DNA of 64,000 nt from Pseudaquabacterium pictum (GTDB lineage: Bacteria > Pseudomonadota > Gammaproteobacteria > Burkholderiales > Burkholderiaceae_C), in NCBI RefSeq assembly GCF_005403045.1, contig NZ_BJCL01000008.1, forward strand, positions 124,001 through 188,000, read 5' to 3'. The translations under genes were made by a program, and so were the position numbers. This document shows positions 22,257 to 32,532 of the stretch, piece by piece. Every line of letters begins with the position of its first letter. The first letter of the stretch is position 1. Below the pieces are notes generated by a model, which was not told the DNA's origin, searched no databases, and saw only the letters and a program-made list of their open reading frames with translations.

Positions 22257-23189
22257 ATGGGGGTCCCGTCGGCGGAGGTGCTGCTGTCACCCTGGGTGCT
22301 GGGTCTGCTGGGCCTGGTGATCGGCAGCTTCCTGAACGTGGTGATCCACCGGCTGCCGCAGCTGCTGGAACGTGAATGGCTGGGTGATGCCGCCGGCTAC
22401 CTGCAGGATGAGGCGGCCATCGGCCGCGTTTTGGGCAGCAGCCCGCAGCGCACCGCCGAGCTGGGCCGCCAGGGCGCGGCGTTGGCCGCCGACGTGCAGG
22501 CGCTGCCGGCGATGAGCCTGTCGCGCCCGCGCTCGCGCTGTCCGCAGTGCGGCCACCAGCTGGCCTGGCACGAGAACATCCCGCTGCTGGGCTGGCTGCG
22601 GCTGGGCGGCAAGTGCTCAGCCTGCGGCACCCGCATCTCGGCGCGCTACCCCATCGTCGAGGCGCTGACCGGCCTGCTGTTCGCCGGTGCCGGCTGGCTG
22701 GCCGGCCCCACCCCCGCCGCCGCGGTCTACTGCCTGGCGCTGGCGCTGCTGGTGGCCGCCGCCTTCATCGACCTGGACACCACCCTGCTGCCCGACGACC
22801 TGACCCTGCCGCTGATCGGCCTGGGCCTGGTGGCGGCCTGGCTGACGTGGACGCCGGTGGCGCTGCCCGATGCCGCGCTGGGCGCCTTCTTCGGCTACTT
22901 TTCGCTGTGGTTCGTGGCCTTCGTCTACAAGCTGGTGCGCGGCGTGCAGGGCATGGCCGAGGGCGACTTCAAGCTGCTGGCCGGCCTGGGCGCCCTGCTG
23001 GGCTGGCAGGCGCTGCCCAGCATCATCCTGCTGTCGTCGGCCGTGGGTGCGGTGGTCGGCATCTTCATGATCGTGGCCCGCGGGCATGGCCGCAACGTGC
23101 CGATCCCGTTCGGGCCTTACCTGGTCGGCGGCGGGGTCTGCGCGCTGTTCTTCGGCACCCAGCTCAGCCAGCTGTGGCCGATCCCGTGA
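22257..23189 (+). CDS. pilD: Prepilin leader peptidase / N-methyltransferase
   Basis: PilD cleaves and N-methylates type IV prepilins in the inner membrane. The 310-residue protein has GSFLNVVIHRLP in the first loop, a tetracysteine zinc motif (CPQC near residue 94, CSAC near 120) and the two catalytic Asp of the aspartyl protease family (FIDLDTTLLPDD and AEGDFKLL). Several membrane helices follow. It begins 3 nt after pilC and overlaps coaE by GTGA. Confidence 0.96.
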   Translation: MGVPSAEVLLSPWVLGLLGLVIGSFLNVVIHRLPQLLEREWLGDAAGYLQDEAAIGRVLGSSPQRTAELGRQGAALAADVQALPAMSLSRPRSRCPQCGHQLAWHENIPLLGWLRLGGKCSACGTRISARYPIVEALTGLLFAGAGWLAGPTPAAAVYCLALALLVAAAFIDLDTTLLPDDLTLPLIGLGLVAAWLTWTPVALPDAALGAFFGYFSLWFVAFVYKLVRGVQGMAEGDFKLLAGLGALLGWQALPSIILLSSAVGAVVGIFMIVARGHGRNVPIPFGPYLVGGGVCALFFGTQLSQLWPIP

Positions 23190-23797
23190 GCAACGGCATC
23201 CGCCACATCGGCCTGACAGGGGGCATCGGCAGCGGCAAGAGCACGGTGTCGGCCCTGCTGGTGGCGCATGGCGCCACGCTGGTCGACACCGATGCCATCG
23301 CCCACAGCCTCACCACCCCCGGAGGCCCCGCCATGCCGGCGCTGCGCCAGCGCTTCGGCGATGACGTGGCCGATGCCAGCGGCGCACTCGACCGTGCCCG
23401 CATGCGCAGCCTGGTGTTCGCCGACCCGGATGCCAAGCGCGCGCTCGAAGGCATCCTGCACCCGATGATCGGCGCCGAGGCCCAGCGCCAGGCGGCGGCT
23501 GCCCACGGCGTGGTGGTGTTCGACGTGCCGCTGCTCAGCGCCGCCAGCCACTGGCGCGCCGCCTGCCAGCGCATCCTGGTGGTCGACTGCAGCACCGAGA
23601 CCCAGGTGCAGCGGGTGATGGCCCGCTCGGGCTGGCCCGGCGAGCAGGTGCGCCGCGTCATCGCCCAGCAGGCCACGCGTGAACAGCGCCGGGCGCTGGC
23701 CGACGCGGTGCTGTTCAACGACGGCCTCAGCCGCGACGCGCTGGCCGCCGAAGTGGCGCAGCTGTGGGCCTGCTGGATCGGGCCGGCCACAGGCTGA
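23186..23797 (+). CDS. coaE: Dephospho-CoA kinase
   Basis: CoaE phosphorylates dephospho-CoA, the last step of CoA synthesis. The 203-residue protein has the P-loop GLTGGIGSGKST, the substrate motif VDTDAIAH, HPMIGAEAQRQ and FDVPLL. It starts with GTG overlapping the pilD stop (GTGA), which shows coupling. The pilD-coaE-zapD-yacG order is a classical proteobacterial cluster. Confidence 0.96.
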   Translation: MSNGIRHIGLTGGIGSGKSTVSALLVAHGATLVDTDAIAHSLTTPGGPAMPALRQRFGDDVADASGALDRARMRSLVFADPDAKRALEGILHPMIGAEAQRQAAAAHGVVVFDVPLLSAASHWRAACQRILVVDCSTETQVQRVMARSGWPGEQVRRVIAQQATREQRRALADAVLFNDGLSRDALAAEVAQLWACWIGPATG

Positions 23798-23883
23798 AGC
23801 CTGCGGACGCTGTGGAACAATCGGCCACGCCGGCGGGTCAGCCAGCCACGGCTGCAACCCGGCCTGTGCCACGAGGAAGCCCC

Positions 23884-24639
23884 TTGGTCCTGTACGAATA
23901 CCCCTTCAACGAGAGCATCCGCACGATGCTCCGGCTGGAGCACCTGTTTGACCGGCTGGGCCAGCTGCTGCCGCGGGATGCGGCCGTGGACCACCACTTC
24001 GCCCTGGTGACGATGTTCGAGATCATGGACGTGGCCGCCCGCGCCGATCTCAAGAGCGATCTACTGAAGGAGCTGGAGCGCCACAAGGCCCAGTTGGTGG
24101 CCTACCGCAGCAACCCGCAGGTGTCGCAGGCTGCGCTGGATGGCGTCATCGGGCGCATCGATGCGGCCTTCCAGGCGCTGAACCAGCAGCCCGGCAAGGC
24201 CGGCCAGGCCCTGGCCGGGCATGAATGGCTGACCAGCGTGCGCAGCCGCATCAACATCCCCGGCGGCACCTGCGAGTTCGACCTGCCGGTCTACTACGCC
24301 TGGCAGCAGCATGCGCCTGCCAGCCGGCGCGCCGACCTGCTGGGCTGGGTGGCCACGCTGGAGCCGCTGGCCCAGGCGCTGCAGCTGCTGCTGGGCCTGG
24401 TGCGCGATGCCGGCGTGCCGCACAAGGTGGTCAGCCAGGGCGGGCAGTTCCAGCAGAGCCTGCCGCAGGGCCGCAGCTACCAGCTGCTGCGCCTGCGCAT
24501 CGACGGCAGCGACGGCCTGGTGCCCGAGATCACCGGCCACCGGCTGATGGTGCAGGTGCGGCTGATGCGCCCGGACACCGACGGCCGGCTGCGCCCCGCG
24601 GCGGTCGACATGCCGTTCGAACTGTCGCTGTGCGCATGA
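23884..24639 (+). CDS. zapD: Cell division protein ZapD
   Basis: ZapD binds FtsZ and promotes bundling of filaments at the Z-ring. I place the start at the TTG at 23884, giving MVLYEYPFNESIRTMLRLEHLF as in the family (251 residues), with GAGGAA 5 nt upstream; ATG/GTG codons further up would overlap coaE. Conserved blocks include NIPGGTCEFDLPVYYAWQQ and CDMPFEL-like VDMPFELSLC at the end. It overlaps yacG by ATGA. Confidence 0.93.
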   Translation: MVLYEYPFNESIRTMLRLEHLFDRLGQLLPRDAAVDHHFALVTMFEIMDVAARADLKSDLLKELERHKAQLVAYRSNPQVSQAALDGVIGRIDAAFQALNQQPGKAGQALAGHEWLTSVRSRINIPGGTCEFDLPVYYAWQQHAPASRRADLLGWVATLEPLAQALQLLLGLVRDAGVPHKVVSQGGQFQQSLPQGRSYQLLRLRIDGSDGLVPEITGHRLMVQVRLMRPDTDGRLRPAAVDMPFELSLCA

Positions 24640-24845
24640 CCGCCAACCCACCCGCCGCCGAGCCCCGCCGCGTGCCCTGCCCCACCTGCAAGCGGCCGGC
24701 GGTGTTTGCGCCCAGCAACCCGTCGCGGCCGTTCTGCAGCGAGCGTTGCCGTGGCGTCGACCTGGGCGCCTGGGCCAACGAAAGCTACCGCGTCGCCGCG
24801 CCGCCCGGCCGCGAGGACGACGACACCCTGCCCGACGGCGCGTGA
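24636..24845 (+). CDS. yacG: DNA gyrase inhibitor YacG, zinc protein
   Basis: A 69-residue protein with a Cys4 zinc knuckle, CPTC near residue 15 and FCSERCR near residue 33, followed by the DLGAWANESYRV motif that defines YacG. In E. coli the protein binds GyrB and inhibits gyrase. It starts in the zapD stop (ATGA) and its own stop overlaps the next start (GTGA). Confidence 0.94.
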   Translation: MTANPPAAEPRRVPCPTCKRPAVFAPSNPSRPFCSERCRGVDLGAWANESYRVAAPPGREDDDTLPDGA

Positions 24846-27800
24846 ACACCGCCGCAGTCCCCCCGCCGGTGGCAGCGGCACCGGCCTGGCGCCGCTGGGC
24901 CAGGCGCCTGGGGTGGCTGCTGGCGATCCTGGCCCTGCTGGTCGTTGCGGCGTGGTGGGGGGTGCCGGCGCTGCTGAAGTCGCAACTGCCGCCGCGGCTG
25001 GGCGAGGCCCTCGGCCGGCCGGTCAGCCTGGCCGACGCCCGCTTCGACCCCTGGGCGATGGCCGTCGAGCTGCAGGGCCTGCGCATCGGCGCTGCCGCGG
25101 TCAACGCGCCGCCGCAGCTGCAGATCGACCGCCTGCACCTGGACCTGAACCTGCCGATGGCGCTGCGCCACCGCGCGCCGGTGGTCGACGCGCTGACCAT
25201 CGACGGCCTGCAGCTGCGCCTGGCCCGCACCGGCGACGGCCGCTTCGACATCGACGACCTGATCGCCCGGTTCACGCCGTCGCCGCAGGCCAAGCCGTCC
25301 GACGAACCGGCCCGCTTCGCGCTCTACAACCTGTCACTGCGCAACGGCAACCTGCGCTTCGACGACCAGCCGGTGGGGCGGGTGCACGCCGTGCAGGCGC
25401 TGAGCCTGAGCCTGCCCTTCCTGTCGAACCTGCCCGGCGACACCGTCATCCACACCCAGCCGCGCCTGGCCTTCCGGCTCAACGGCACGGCCTTCGACAC
25501 CGGCAGCCAGGCCCTGCCGTTCGCCGAGACCCGCAGCGGCGACCTGCGCCTGCAGTTCCAGGACCTGGACCTGGCGCCCTGGCTGCCGTATCTGCCCGCC
25601 AGTCTGCCGGTGCGGCTGCAGCGTGGCCGCCTGGCCAGCGATCTGCAGCTGCACTTCGTCGCGCCGCCGCAGGGCACGCCGACGGTGGCGCTGAAGGGCC
25701 GCGTCGGTCTGCGGGACATCGCTGTCGCCGGGCCGGGCAACGCACCGCTGGCGGCCTGGCAGGCCCTGTCGCTGGAGCTGACCGATGTGCAGCCGCTGGT
25801 GCGCAAGCTGGCCTTCGGCCGGCTGCAGATCGACGGCCTCGTGCTGGACGTGGCGCGCGACGGCCAGGGCCGGCTGAACCTGCTGCAGCTGCAGGCGCCG
25901 GCCGCGGCCGCCGCGCCGGCGGCACCCGCCAGCGCCACCACTGCGCCCGCAGGCGGCTGGCAGCTGTCGCTGGCGGCCATCGGCCTGCAGGAGGCCCAGT
26001 TGCGCTGGCACGATGCCAGCCTGCGCCCGGCTGCCGACTACACCCTGGCCGGCGTGTCGCTGCAATTGCAAGACATCCGCTGGCCCACGCCAGGCCCGGT
26101 GCCGGTGGCGCTGAAGGCGGCGCTGCACCGCGGGGCCACCGCTGGCACCACCCCGGCAGCCAGCCTGGCGATCGACGGCACGGCCAATGACCAGCAGGCG
26201 GCGCTGACCCTCAGCCTGGACGGCCTGGACCTCGCCGCGCTGGCACCCTACACCGCCGCCGCCCTGCAGCCGCGGCTGAGCGGCCAGCTGGCGGCCAAGG
26301 CCCAGCTGCGCTGGGCGGCCGAGCCCGCCGCGCTGGCCCTGCAGCTGGACGATGCCACCTTGCAGAACCTGCAGCTGCTGGCCGGCACCGGCCGCCAGGC
26401 CACCCGGCTGGCGGGGCTGAAGTCGCTGCAGCTGGCCGATGCCCGCATCGACCTGCTGGCGCGGCAAGTGGCCGTGGGCACGCTGCGCATCGACCAGCCT
26501 GCCGCCCAGCTGGCCCGGTTGGCCGACGGGCAGATCGACCTGTCGGCCTGGCTGCCGCAGCCTGCGCCCGGCGCGGCGGCGCCTGCGTCCACCTCCAATG
26601 CAACGCCTGCTGGGCCGGACTGGCGCCTGGCGCTGCAGACCCTGGCGGTCCAGGGTGGCCGCCTGGCCTGGACCGATGCCGCGGCCGCCACCGACGGCCA
26701 GCCGCTGCGGGCCGAACTGTCGGGCCTGGCGGTGCAGTGGCAGGGTCTGGCCTGGCCGGCGACGGCCAAGACACCGCCGTCACGCCTGCGCTTGTCGGCC
26801 AGGCTGGGCGCGCCCAGCCAGCCCGGGGCAGTGGTGCCGCCCGGCCGCATCGACTGGACTGGCCGCGTCGGTCTGGTGCCGCTGCTCGCCGATGGCCGGC
26901 TGCAGCTCGACCGACTCCCGGTGCATCTGTTCGTGCCTTATGCCGACGATGCGCTGCCGGCGGCGCTGCTGCATGCCGACGCCAGCCTGTCGCTGCAACT
27001 GCGCGCGCTGTCGACGCCGGCCGGCCTGCAGCTGAACACCGATGGCGATCTGCAGATCACCGAGGTGATGCTGCACACCCGCCCCGGCCCGGGCGAGGCC
27101 GCCGGCAGCGAGCTGCTGAGCTGGGAATCGCTGGCGCTGCAGGGCCTGTCGGTGACGCTGCGCCCGCCCGCCAAGCCGCAGATCGAGGTGCGCGAACTGA
27201 GGCTGACCGACTTCTACAGCCGACTGGTGATCACCGAGCAGGGCCGCTTCAACCTGCAGGACATCGCAGCCACCGAGCCCGAGGTGGCGGCTGCGGCCCC
27301 GGCACCGGCCGCCAGCGCCACCGCTGCTGACCCGGGCCTGCCGATCGACCTGGCGCTGGGCCAGACCACGCTGCGCAACGGCCGCGTCGATTTCAGCGAC
27401 CGCTTTGTGCGGCCCAACTACAGCGCCCGGTTGACCGAACTGAACGGCACGGTCGGCGCGCTGCGCTCGGGCACCCGCGAGATGGCCACCATCAGCCTGC
27501 GCGGCCGGGCGGCCGACACCGCGCTGCTGGACATCAGCGGCCAGCTCAACCCCACGGTGCAGCCGCTGGCGCTGGACATCCGCGCCAAGGCGACCGACCT
27601 GGAGCTGGCGCCGCTGTCGCCCTATGCCGGCAAGTACGCCGGCTATGCCATCGAGCGCGGCAAGCTGAGCATGGACGTGGCCTACCGCATCGACGCCGAC
27701 GGCAAGCTCGATGCCAAGAACCAGGTCGTGCTGAACCAGCTCACTTTCGGCGAACGGGTCGAATCGCCCAGCGCCACCCAGTTGCCGGTGCTGCTGGCGG

Positions 27801-28564
27801 TGGCGCTGCTGAAGGACCGCAACGGCGTCATCGACATCAACCTGCCGGTCAGCGGCACGGTGAGCGACCCGCAGTTCAGCGTCGGCGCCATCATCTGGAA
27901 GGTGATCGTCAACCTGCTGGGCAAGGCGCTGACGGCGCCGTTCTCGCTGCTGGCCGGCGGCGGCGCCGACGACCTGAGCCAGGTGCAGTTCACCCCCGGC
28001 ACCGCACGCATCACCGATGCCGGCCGCAGCGCGCTGGACAAGGTGGCCACCGCGCTGCAGGAGCGCCCCAGCCTGACCATGGCCGTCACCGGTGCCGCCG
28101 ACACCGTGTCCGAGCGCGACGACGCCCGGCGCAGCCTGCTCGACGAGCGGTTGGCCGCCGAGGCCCGGCGCGACCGGGCGCGCAGCGCGCCGCCGGCGCC
28201 GGCCGCTGCGGCCTCGGCAGCCGCCGCGCCACCGGCGCCGCTGACCGCCGCCGAGCGCGCGGCCGCCCTCAAGCGCCTGTACCAGGCGACGCCGCTGCCC
28301 GACCGGCCACGCAACCTGATCAACCAGCTCAAGGACATCCCGCCGGCCGAGATGGAAGCCCGGCTGCTGGCCGGCATCGCCGTCAACGACGACACCATGC
28401 GCGCCCTGGCGCTGCAGCGCGGCCTGGCGGTGCGCGACGCGCTGATCGCCAAGGGCCTGCCCACCGAGCGGCTGTTCCTGGCCGCGCCCAAGCTGCGGCT
28501 GTCAGGCGAGGGCGACGCCGCCTGGGTGCCGTCGGTCAGCCTGAACCTCAGCGTCGCCCGCTAG
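24842..28564 (+). CDS. DUF748 protein, large AsmA-like envelope protein
   Basis: A 1240-residue protein with one N-terminal membrane anchor (LGWLLAILALLVVAAWWGVPALL, residues 20-42) and a very long periplasmic part. Repeated LQIDGLVLDVAR/LQLADARIDL-type beta segments separated by Ala/Pro-rich linkers mark it as DUF748 (AsmA/TamB-like architecture). Near residue 1040 begins a C-terminal part (VQFTPGTARITDAGRSALDKV) reminiscent of OmpA-like domains. It starts with GTG overlapping the yacG stop. Family members are thought to act in outer membrane lipid or protein homeostasis; the exact role here is unknown. Confidence 0.9.
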   Translation: MNTAAVPPPVAAAPAWRRWARRLGWLLAILALLVVAAWWGVPALLKSQLPPRLGEALGRPVSLADARFDPWAMAVELQGLRIGAAAVNAPPQLQIDRLHLDLNLPMALRHRAPVVDALTIDGLQLRLARTGDGRFDIDDLIARFTPSPQAKPSDEPARFALYNLSLRNGNLRFDDQPVGRVHAVQALSLSLPFLSNLPGDTVIHTQPRLAFRLNGTAFDTGSQALPFAETRSGDLRLQFQDLDLAPWLPYLPASLPVRLQRGRLASDLQLHFVAPPQGTPTVALKGRVGLRDIAVAGPGNAPLAAWQALSLELTDVQPLVRKLAFGRLQIDGLVLDVARDGQGRLNLLQLQAPAAAAAPAAPASATTAPAGGWQLSLAAIGLQEAQLRWHDASLRPAADYTLAGVSLQLQDIRWPTPGPVPVALKAALHRGATAGTTPAASLAIDGTANDQQAALTLSLDGLDLAALAPYTAAALQPRLSGQLAAKAQLRWAAEPAALALQLDDATLQNLQLLAGTGRQATRLAGLKSLQLADARIDLLARQVAVGTLRIDQPAAQLARLADGQIDLSAWLPQPAPGAAAPASTSNATPAGPDWRLALQTLAVQGGRLAWTDAAAATDGQPLRAELSGLAVQWQGLAWPATAKTPPSRLRLSARLGAPSQPGAVVPPGRIDWTGRVGLVPLLADGRLQLDRLPVHLFVPYADDALPAALLHADASLSLQLRALSTPAGLQLNTDGDLQITEVMLHTRPGPGEAAGSELLSWESLALQGLSVTLRPPAKPQIEVRELRLTDFYSRLVITEQGRFNLQDIAATEPEVAAAAPAPAASATAADPGLPIDLALGQTTLRNGRVDFSDRFVRPNYSARLTELNGTVGALRSGTREMATISLRGRAADTALLDISGQLNPTVQPLALDIRAKATDLELAPLSPYAGKYAGYAIERGKLSMDVAYRIDADGKLDAKNQVVLNQLTFGERVESPSATQLPVLLAVALLKDRNGVIDINLPVSGTVSDPQFSVGAIIWKVIVNLLGKALTAPFSLLAGGGADDLSQVQFTPGTARITDAGRSALDKVATALQERPSLTMAVTGAADTVSERDDARRSLLDERLAAEARRDRARSAPPAPAAAASAAAAPPAPLTAAERAAALKRLYQATPLPDRPRNLINQLKDIPPAEMEARLLAGIAVNDDTMRALALQRGLAVRDALIAKGLPTERLFLAAPKLRLSGEGDAAWVPSVSLNLSVAR

Positions 28565-28594
28565 GTGCTGCCGGGCCTTCGTGGCCGGGCCCCT

Positions 28595-28623
28595 CTTGAA
28601 AGCTGGATCGGCGCCCCTATAAT
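28595..28623 (+). promoter_or_regulatory. groESL promoter, sigma70 and sigma32 type
   Basis: TTGAAA (28596-28601), 16-bp spacer and TATAAT (28618-28623) form a near-consensus sigma70 promoter. The same bases also read CTTGAAA, 12 bp, CCCCTATAAT, close to the sigma32 heat-shock consensus (CTTGAAA then CCCCAT-T). Confidence 0.75.
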
Positions 28624-28628
28624 CATTG

Positions 28629-28655
28629 CTAGCACTCGCTTGGTATGAGTGCTAA
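28629..28655 (+). promoter_or_regulatory. CIRCE element, HrcA operator
   Basis: Arms CTAGCACTC and GAGTGCTAA are separated by exactly 9 bp, one mismatch from the consensus CIRCE. It starts 5 bp after the -10 box, over the expected start point, as for HrcA repression of groESL. Confidence 0.93.
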
Positions 28656-28749
28656 CAATCCCGGCACCGTCCGGTTCGTTCCCGCTGCCTGCCGCGTGGC
28701 ACCGCCCGCCGCAGGCGACAGCCAATCCTCAGTGACCCAAGGAGATACG

Positions 28750-29040
28750 ATGAAACTTCGTCCTTTGCACGATCGTGTGATCGTCAAGCGCCTCGAGCAA
28801 GAAACCAAGACCGCCTCGGGCATCGTCATCCCCGACAACGCCGCCGAGAAGCCCGACCAGGGCGAAGTGCTGGCCGTCGGCCCTGGCAAGCGCAACGACA
28901 AGGGTGACTTCGTCGCCCTGAACATCAAGGTGGGTGACCGCGTGCTGTTCGGCAAGTACTCGGGCCAGACCGTCAAGGTCGATGGCGACGAGCTGCTGGT
29001 GATGCGCGAGGAAGACCTCTTCGCCGTGGTCGAGAAGTAA
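28750..29040 (+). CDS. groES: Co-chaperonin GroES
   Basis: GroES (96 residues) caps the GroEL cavity. It begins [16 protein letters not shown], has the mobile loop [18 protein letters not shown] and ends with the [16 protein letters not shown] strand. AAGGAG precedes the ATG. The promoter and CIRCE lie upstream, and groEL follows after 50 nt. Confidence 0.98.
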   Translation: MKLRPLHDRVIVKRLEQETKTASGIVIPDNAAEKPDQGEVLAVGPGKRNDKGDFVALNIKVGDRVLFGKYSGQTVKVDGDELLVMREEDLFAVVEK

Positions 29041-29069
29041 TCCTTCTCCCCCGCGAAGACACCCCCTGA

Positions 29070-30740
<1,671 letters not shown>

Positions 30741-30787
30741 GTCCATCGGAGGCGGCCTGCCGCCTCCGCAGCCCCTGCTGCACACGG

Positions 30788-30812
30788 ACGGGCCACCTTC
30801 GGGTGGCCCGTT
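30788..30812 (+). terminator. Rho-independent terminator after groEL
   Basis: The hairpin ACGGGCCACC-TTC-GGGTGGCCCGTT is followed by TTCTCATT, a weak T-tract, about 50 nt after the groEL stop. Confidence 0.75.
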
Positions 30813-30899
30813 CTCATTGGGGCGTCCAACGCCAGGATCAAGGCCTGCGGCCAGCCGCATTTCCCGTTATCACCGGGGCACCGGCCGCGGTGGGCCATT

Positions 30900-30905
30900 G
30901 ATAAT
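30900..30905 (+). promoter_or_regulatory. Candidate -10 box of DUF1631-like gene
   Basis: GATAAT ends 7 nt before the ATG at 30913, with no visible ribosome site in between, suggesting a near-leaderless transcript. Confidence 0.4.
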
Positions 30906-30912
30906 CGCCGCC

Positions 30913-32532
30913 ATGCCTACCCGCCCGACGCTGCAGGACTTCATCGACGAGGAACTGCTGCGCGTGCCGATGACGCTGGACCTGGTGATCGACGCGGTGC
31001 ACCAGCGCTGGCGCGAGCGCCTGCCCGGGCAAAGCCGCGGCAGCGGCATCGACCCGGCCCGCGTGCTGCAGCAGCACCGCAACGAGCTCACCGCCCGCGC
31101 CCTGGCCGTGCTGCGCCTCAGCGCCCAGGAGGACCTGCGCGCGCTGCAGCCCGGCGGCAGCGTCCCGCCGCGCGGGGCCGCCAAGCCGGCGGCGCCGCGC
31201 CGCAGCGCCAGCCTGGTGGCCGAGCCTTCGCTGTCGCTGATCGACGAGGCCGACGTGGCCGTCGACATCGAGATCGCCCGCTGCACCCAGGCCGTCAAGC
31301 TGCAGGCCGAAGTGGTGCTGCGCGAGCTGCAGACCTACACCTCGGCACTGGTCAACGACGCCAACGTCTCGCGCGACACCAATCCGTTCCGCCCCGAACG
31401 CATGGTGCGCGCGCTGTGGGACGGCGTGCAGCAGCTGCCGATGGCGCGTCCGCTGATGGCCGCCTTCCTGCAGGACGCGGCCCAGCCGCTGGCCACCATC
31501 CTGCAGCGCGCCTATGCCGCCGCCTGCCGCCGGCTGGAGGAACAGGGCGTGGAGCCAGCCAGCTACCGCACCATCGTCACCAGCGGCAGCACGGTGTGGG
31601 GCCACCAGACCACCGCCCGCTACCAGGTGCCCGACGACCTGCATGTGCTGCGCAGCAGCATGCCCATGCCGCTGGGCAGCCTGCCGGCGGCGCCGCAGCG
31701 TGCCCCTGCCGCGGTCTCCGCCGCCGCCACGGCTGCCCCGATCGCCGCCACCACCACAACCGCCAGCGGCAGCGCCGCGCCGGACCCGCAGCTGATCGAG
31801 CTGCTGGCGCGGCTGTTCGAGGCCATCCAGGGCGACCTGCGGCTGGCGCCCGACACCGTGGCGCTGATGCAGCGGCTGCAGCCCACGGCGCTGCGGGTGG
31901 CACTGCGCGACCCGTCGCTGCTCGACCGCTATGACCATGCGCTGTGGCGCTTCATGGACCAGCTGGCGCACGACCTCGCGCTGTGCACGCCCAGCCAGCG
32001 CCTGCGCCTGCTGGGCCTGGGCCGCAACCTGGTCGACCACCTGGCCCAGGCCGATCCGCGCGACAGCCACGGCTTCGCCTGGGCGCTGGAGCGGCTGCTG
32101 GCGGCGCAGCGCCATGCGCTGAACCAGGCCATCGCGGCGGCCCAGCCCGAGATCGACAAGCTCGAGCGCATCGTCGCCGACCAGGCGTCGGCCACCACCG
32201 GGGCGATGCCGCTGGACATCGCCACGCTGGACACCGTGCCCGCGGCGCTGATGGCCGAGCCGCCATCGGCCACAGGCGGCACCCTGGCCAGCACCGGGCT
32301 GCCACCAGGCGCCACGGTGCGCGCCTACCTGCAGGGCGAGCGGCGCACCCTGGTGTCGCTGTGGCAGGACGGCCAGCATGAGCTGGCCCTGCTGCGCGAG
32401 CCCGCCACCGAGCTGCTGTTCGCGGTGCGCCAGCGCGCGCTGGCCCGGCTGCAGTCCGAAGGCCTGGCCCACACCTTCAAGGTGCGCTCGCTGGTGCGCC
32501 GCTCGGCCGAGAAGGTGATGCGTGCGCTGTAG
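30913..32532 (+). CDS. DUF1631-like protein, unknown function
   Basis: A 539-residue, mostly helical cytoplasmic protein. A region around residues 95-215 (SLIDEADVAVDIEIARCTQAVKL, NPFRPERMVRALWDGV, LQRAYAAACRRLEEQGVEP) resembles DUF1631 proteins, though those are usually longer. An Ala/Thr-rich linker follows (about residues 255-290), and the C-terminal 60 residues (RAYLQGERRTLVSLWQDGQHELALL) look like a small beta domain of PilZ type. It begins after the groEL terminator and overlaps the patatin gene by 11 nt. The family call is tentative; the gene itself is secure from its codon pattern and context. Confidence 0.7.
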   Translation: MPTRPTLQDFIDEELLRVPMTLDLVIDAVHQRWRERLPGQSRGSGIDPARVLQQHRNELTARALAVLRLSAQEDLRALQPGGSVPPRGAAKPAAPRRSASLVAEPSLSLIDEADVAVDIEIARCTQAVKLQAEVVLRELQTYTSALVNDANVSRDTNPFRPERMVRALWDGVQQLPMARPLMAAFLQDAAQPLATILQRAYAAACRRLEEQGVEPASYRTIVTSGSTVWGHQTTARYQVPDDLHVLRSSMPMPLGSLPAAPQRAPAAVSAAATAAPIAATTTTASGSAAPDPQLIELLARLFEAIQGDLRLAPDTVALMQRLQPTALRVALRDPSLLDRYDHALWRFMDQLAHDLALCTPSQRLRLLGLGRNLVDHLAQADPRDSHGFAWALERLLAAQRHALNQAIAAAQPEIDKLERIVADQASATTGAMPLDIATLDTVPAALMAEPPSATGGTLASTGLPPGATVRAYLQGERRTLVSLWQDGQHELALLREPATELLFAVRQRALARLQSEGLAHTFKVRSLVRRSAEKVMRAL

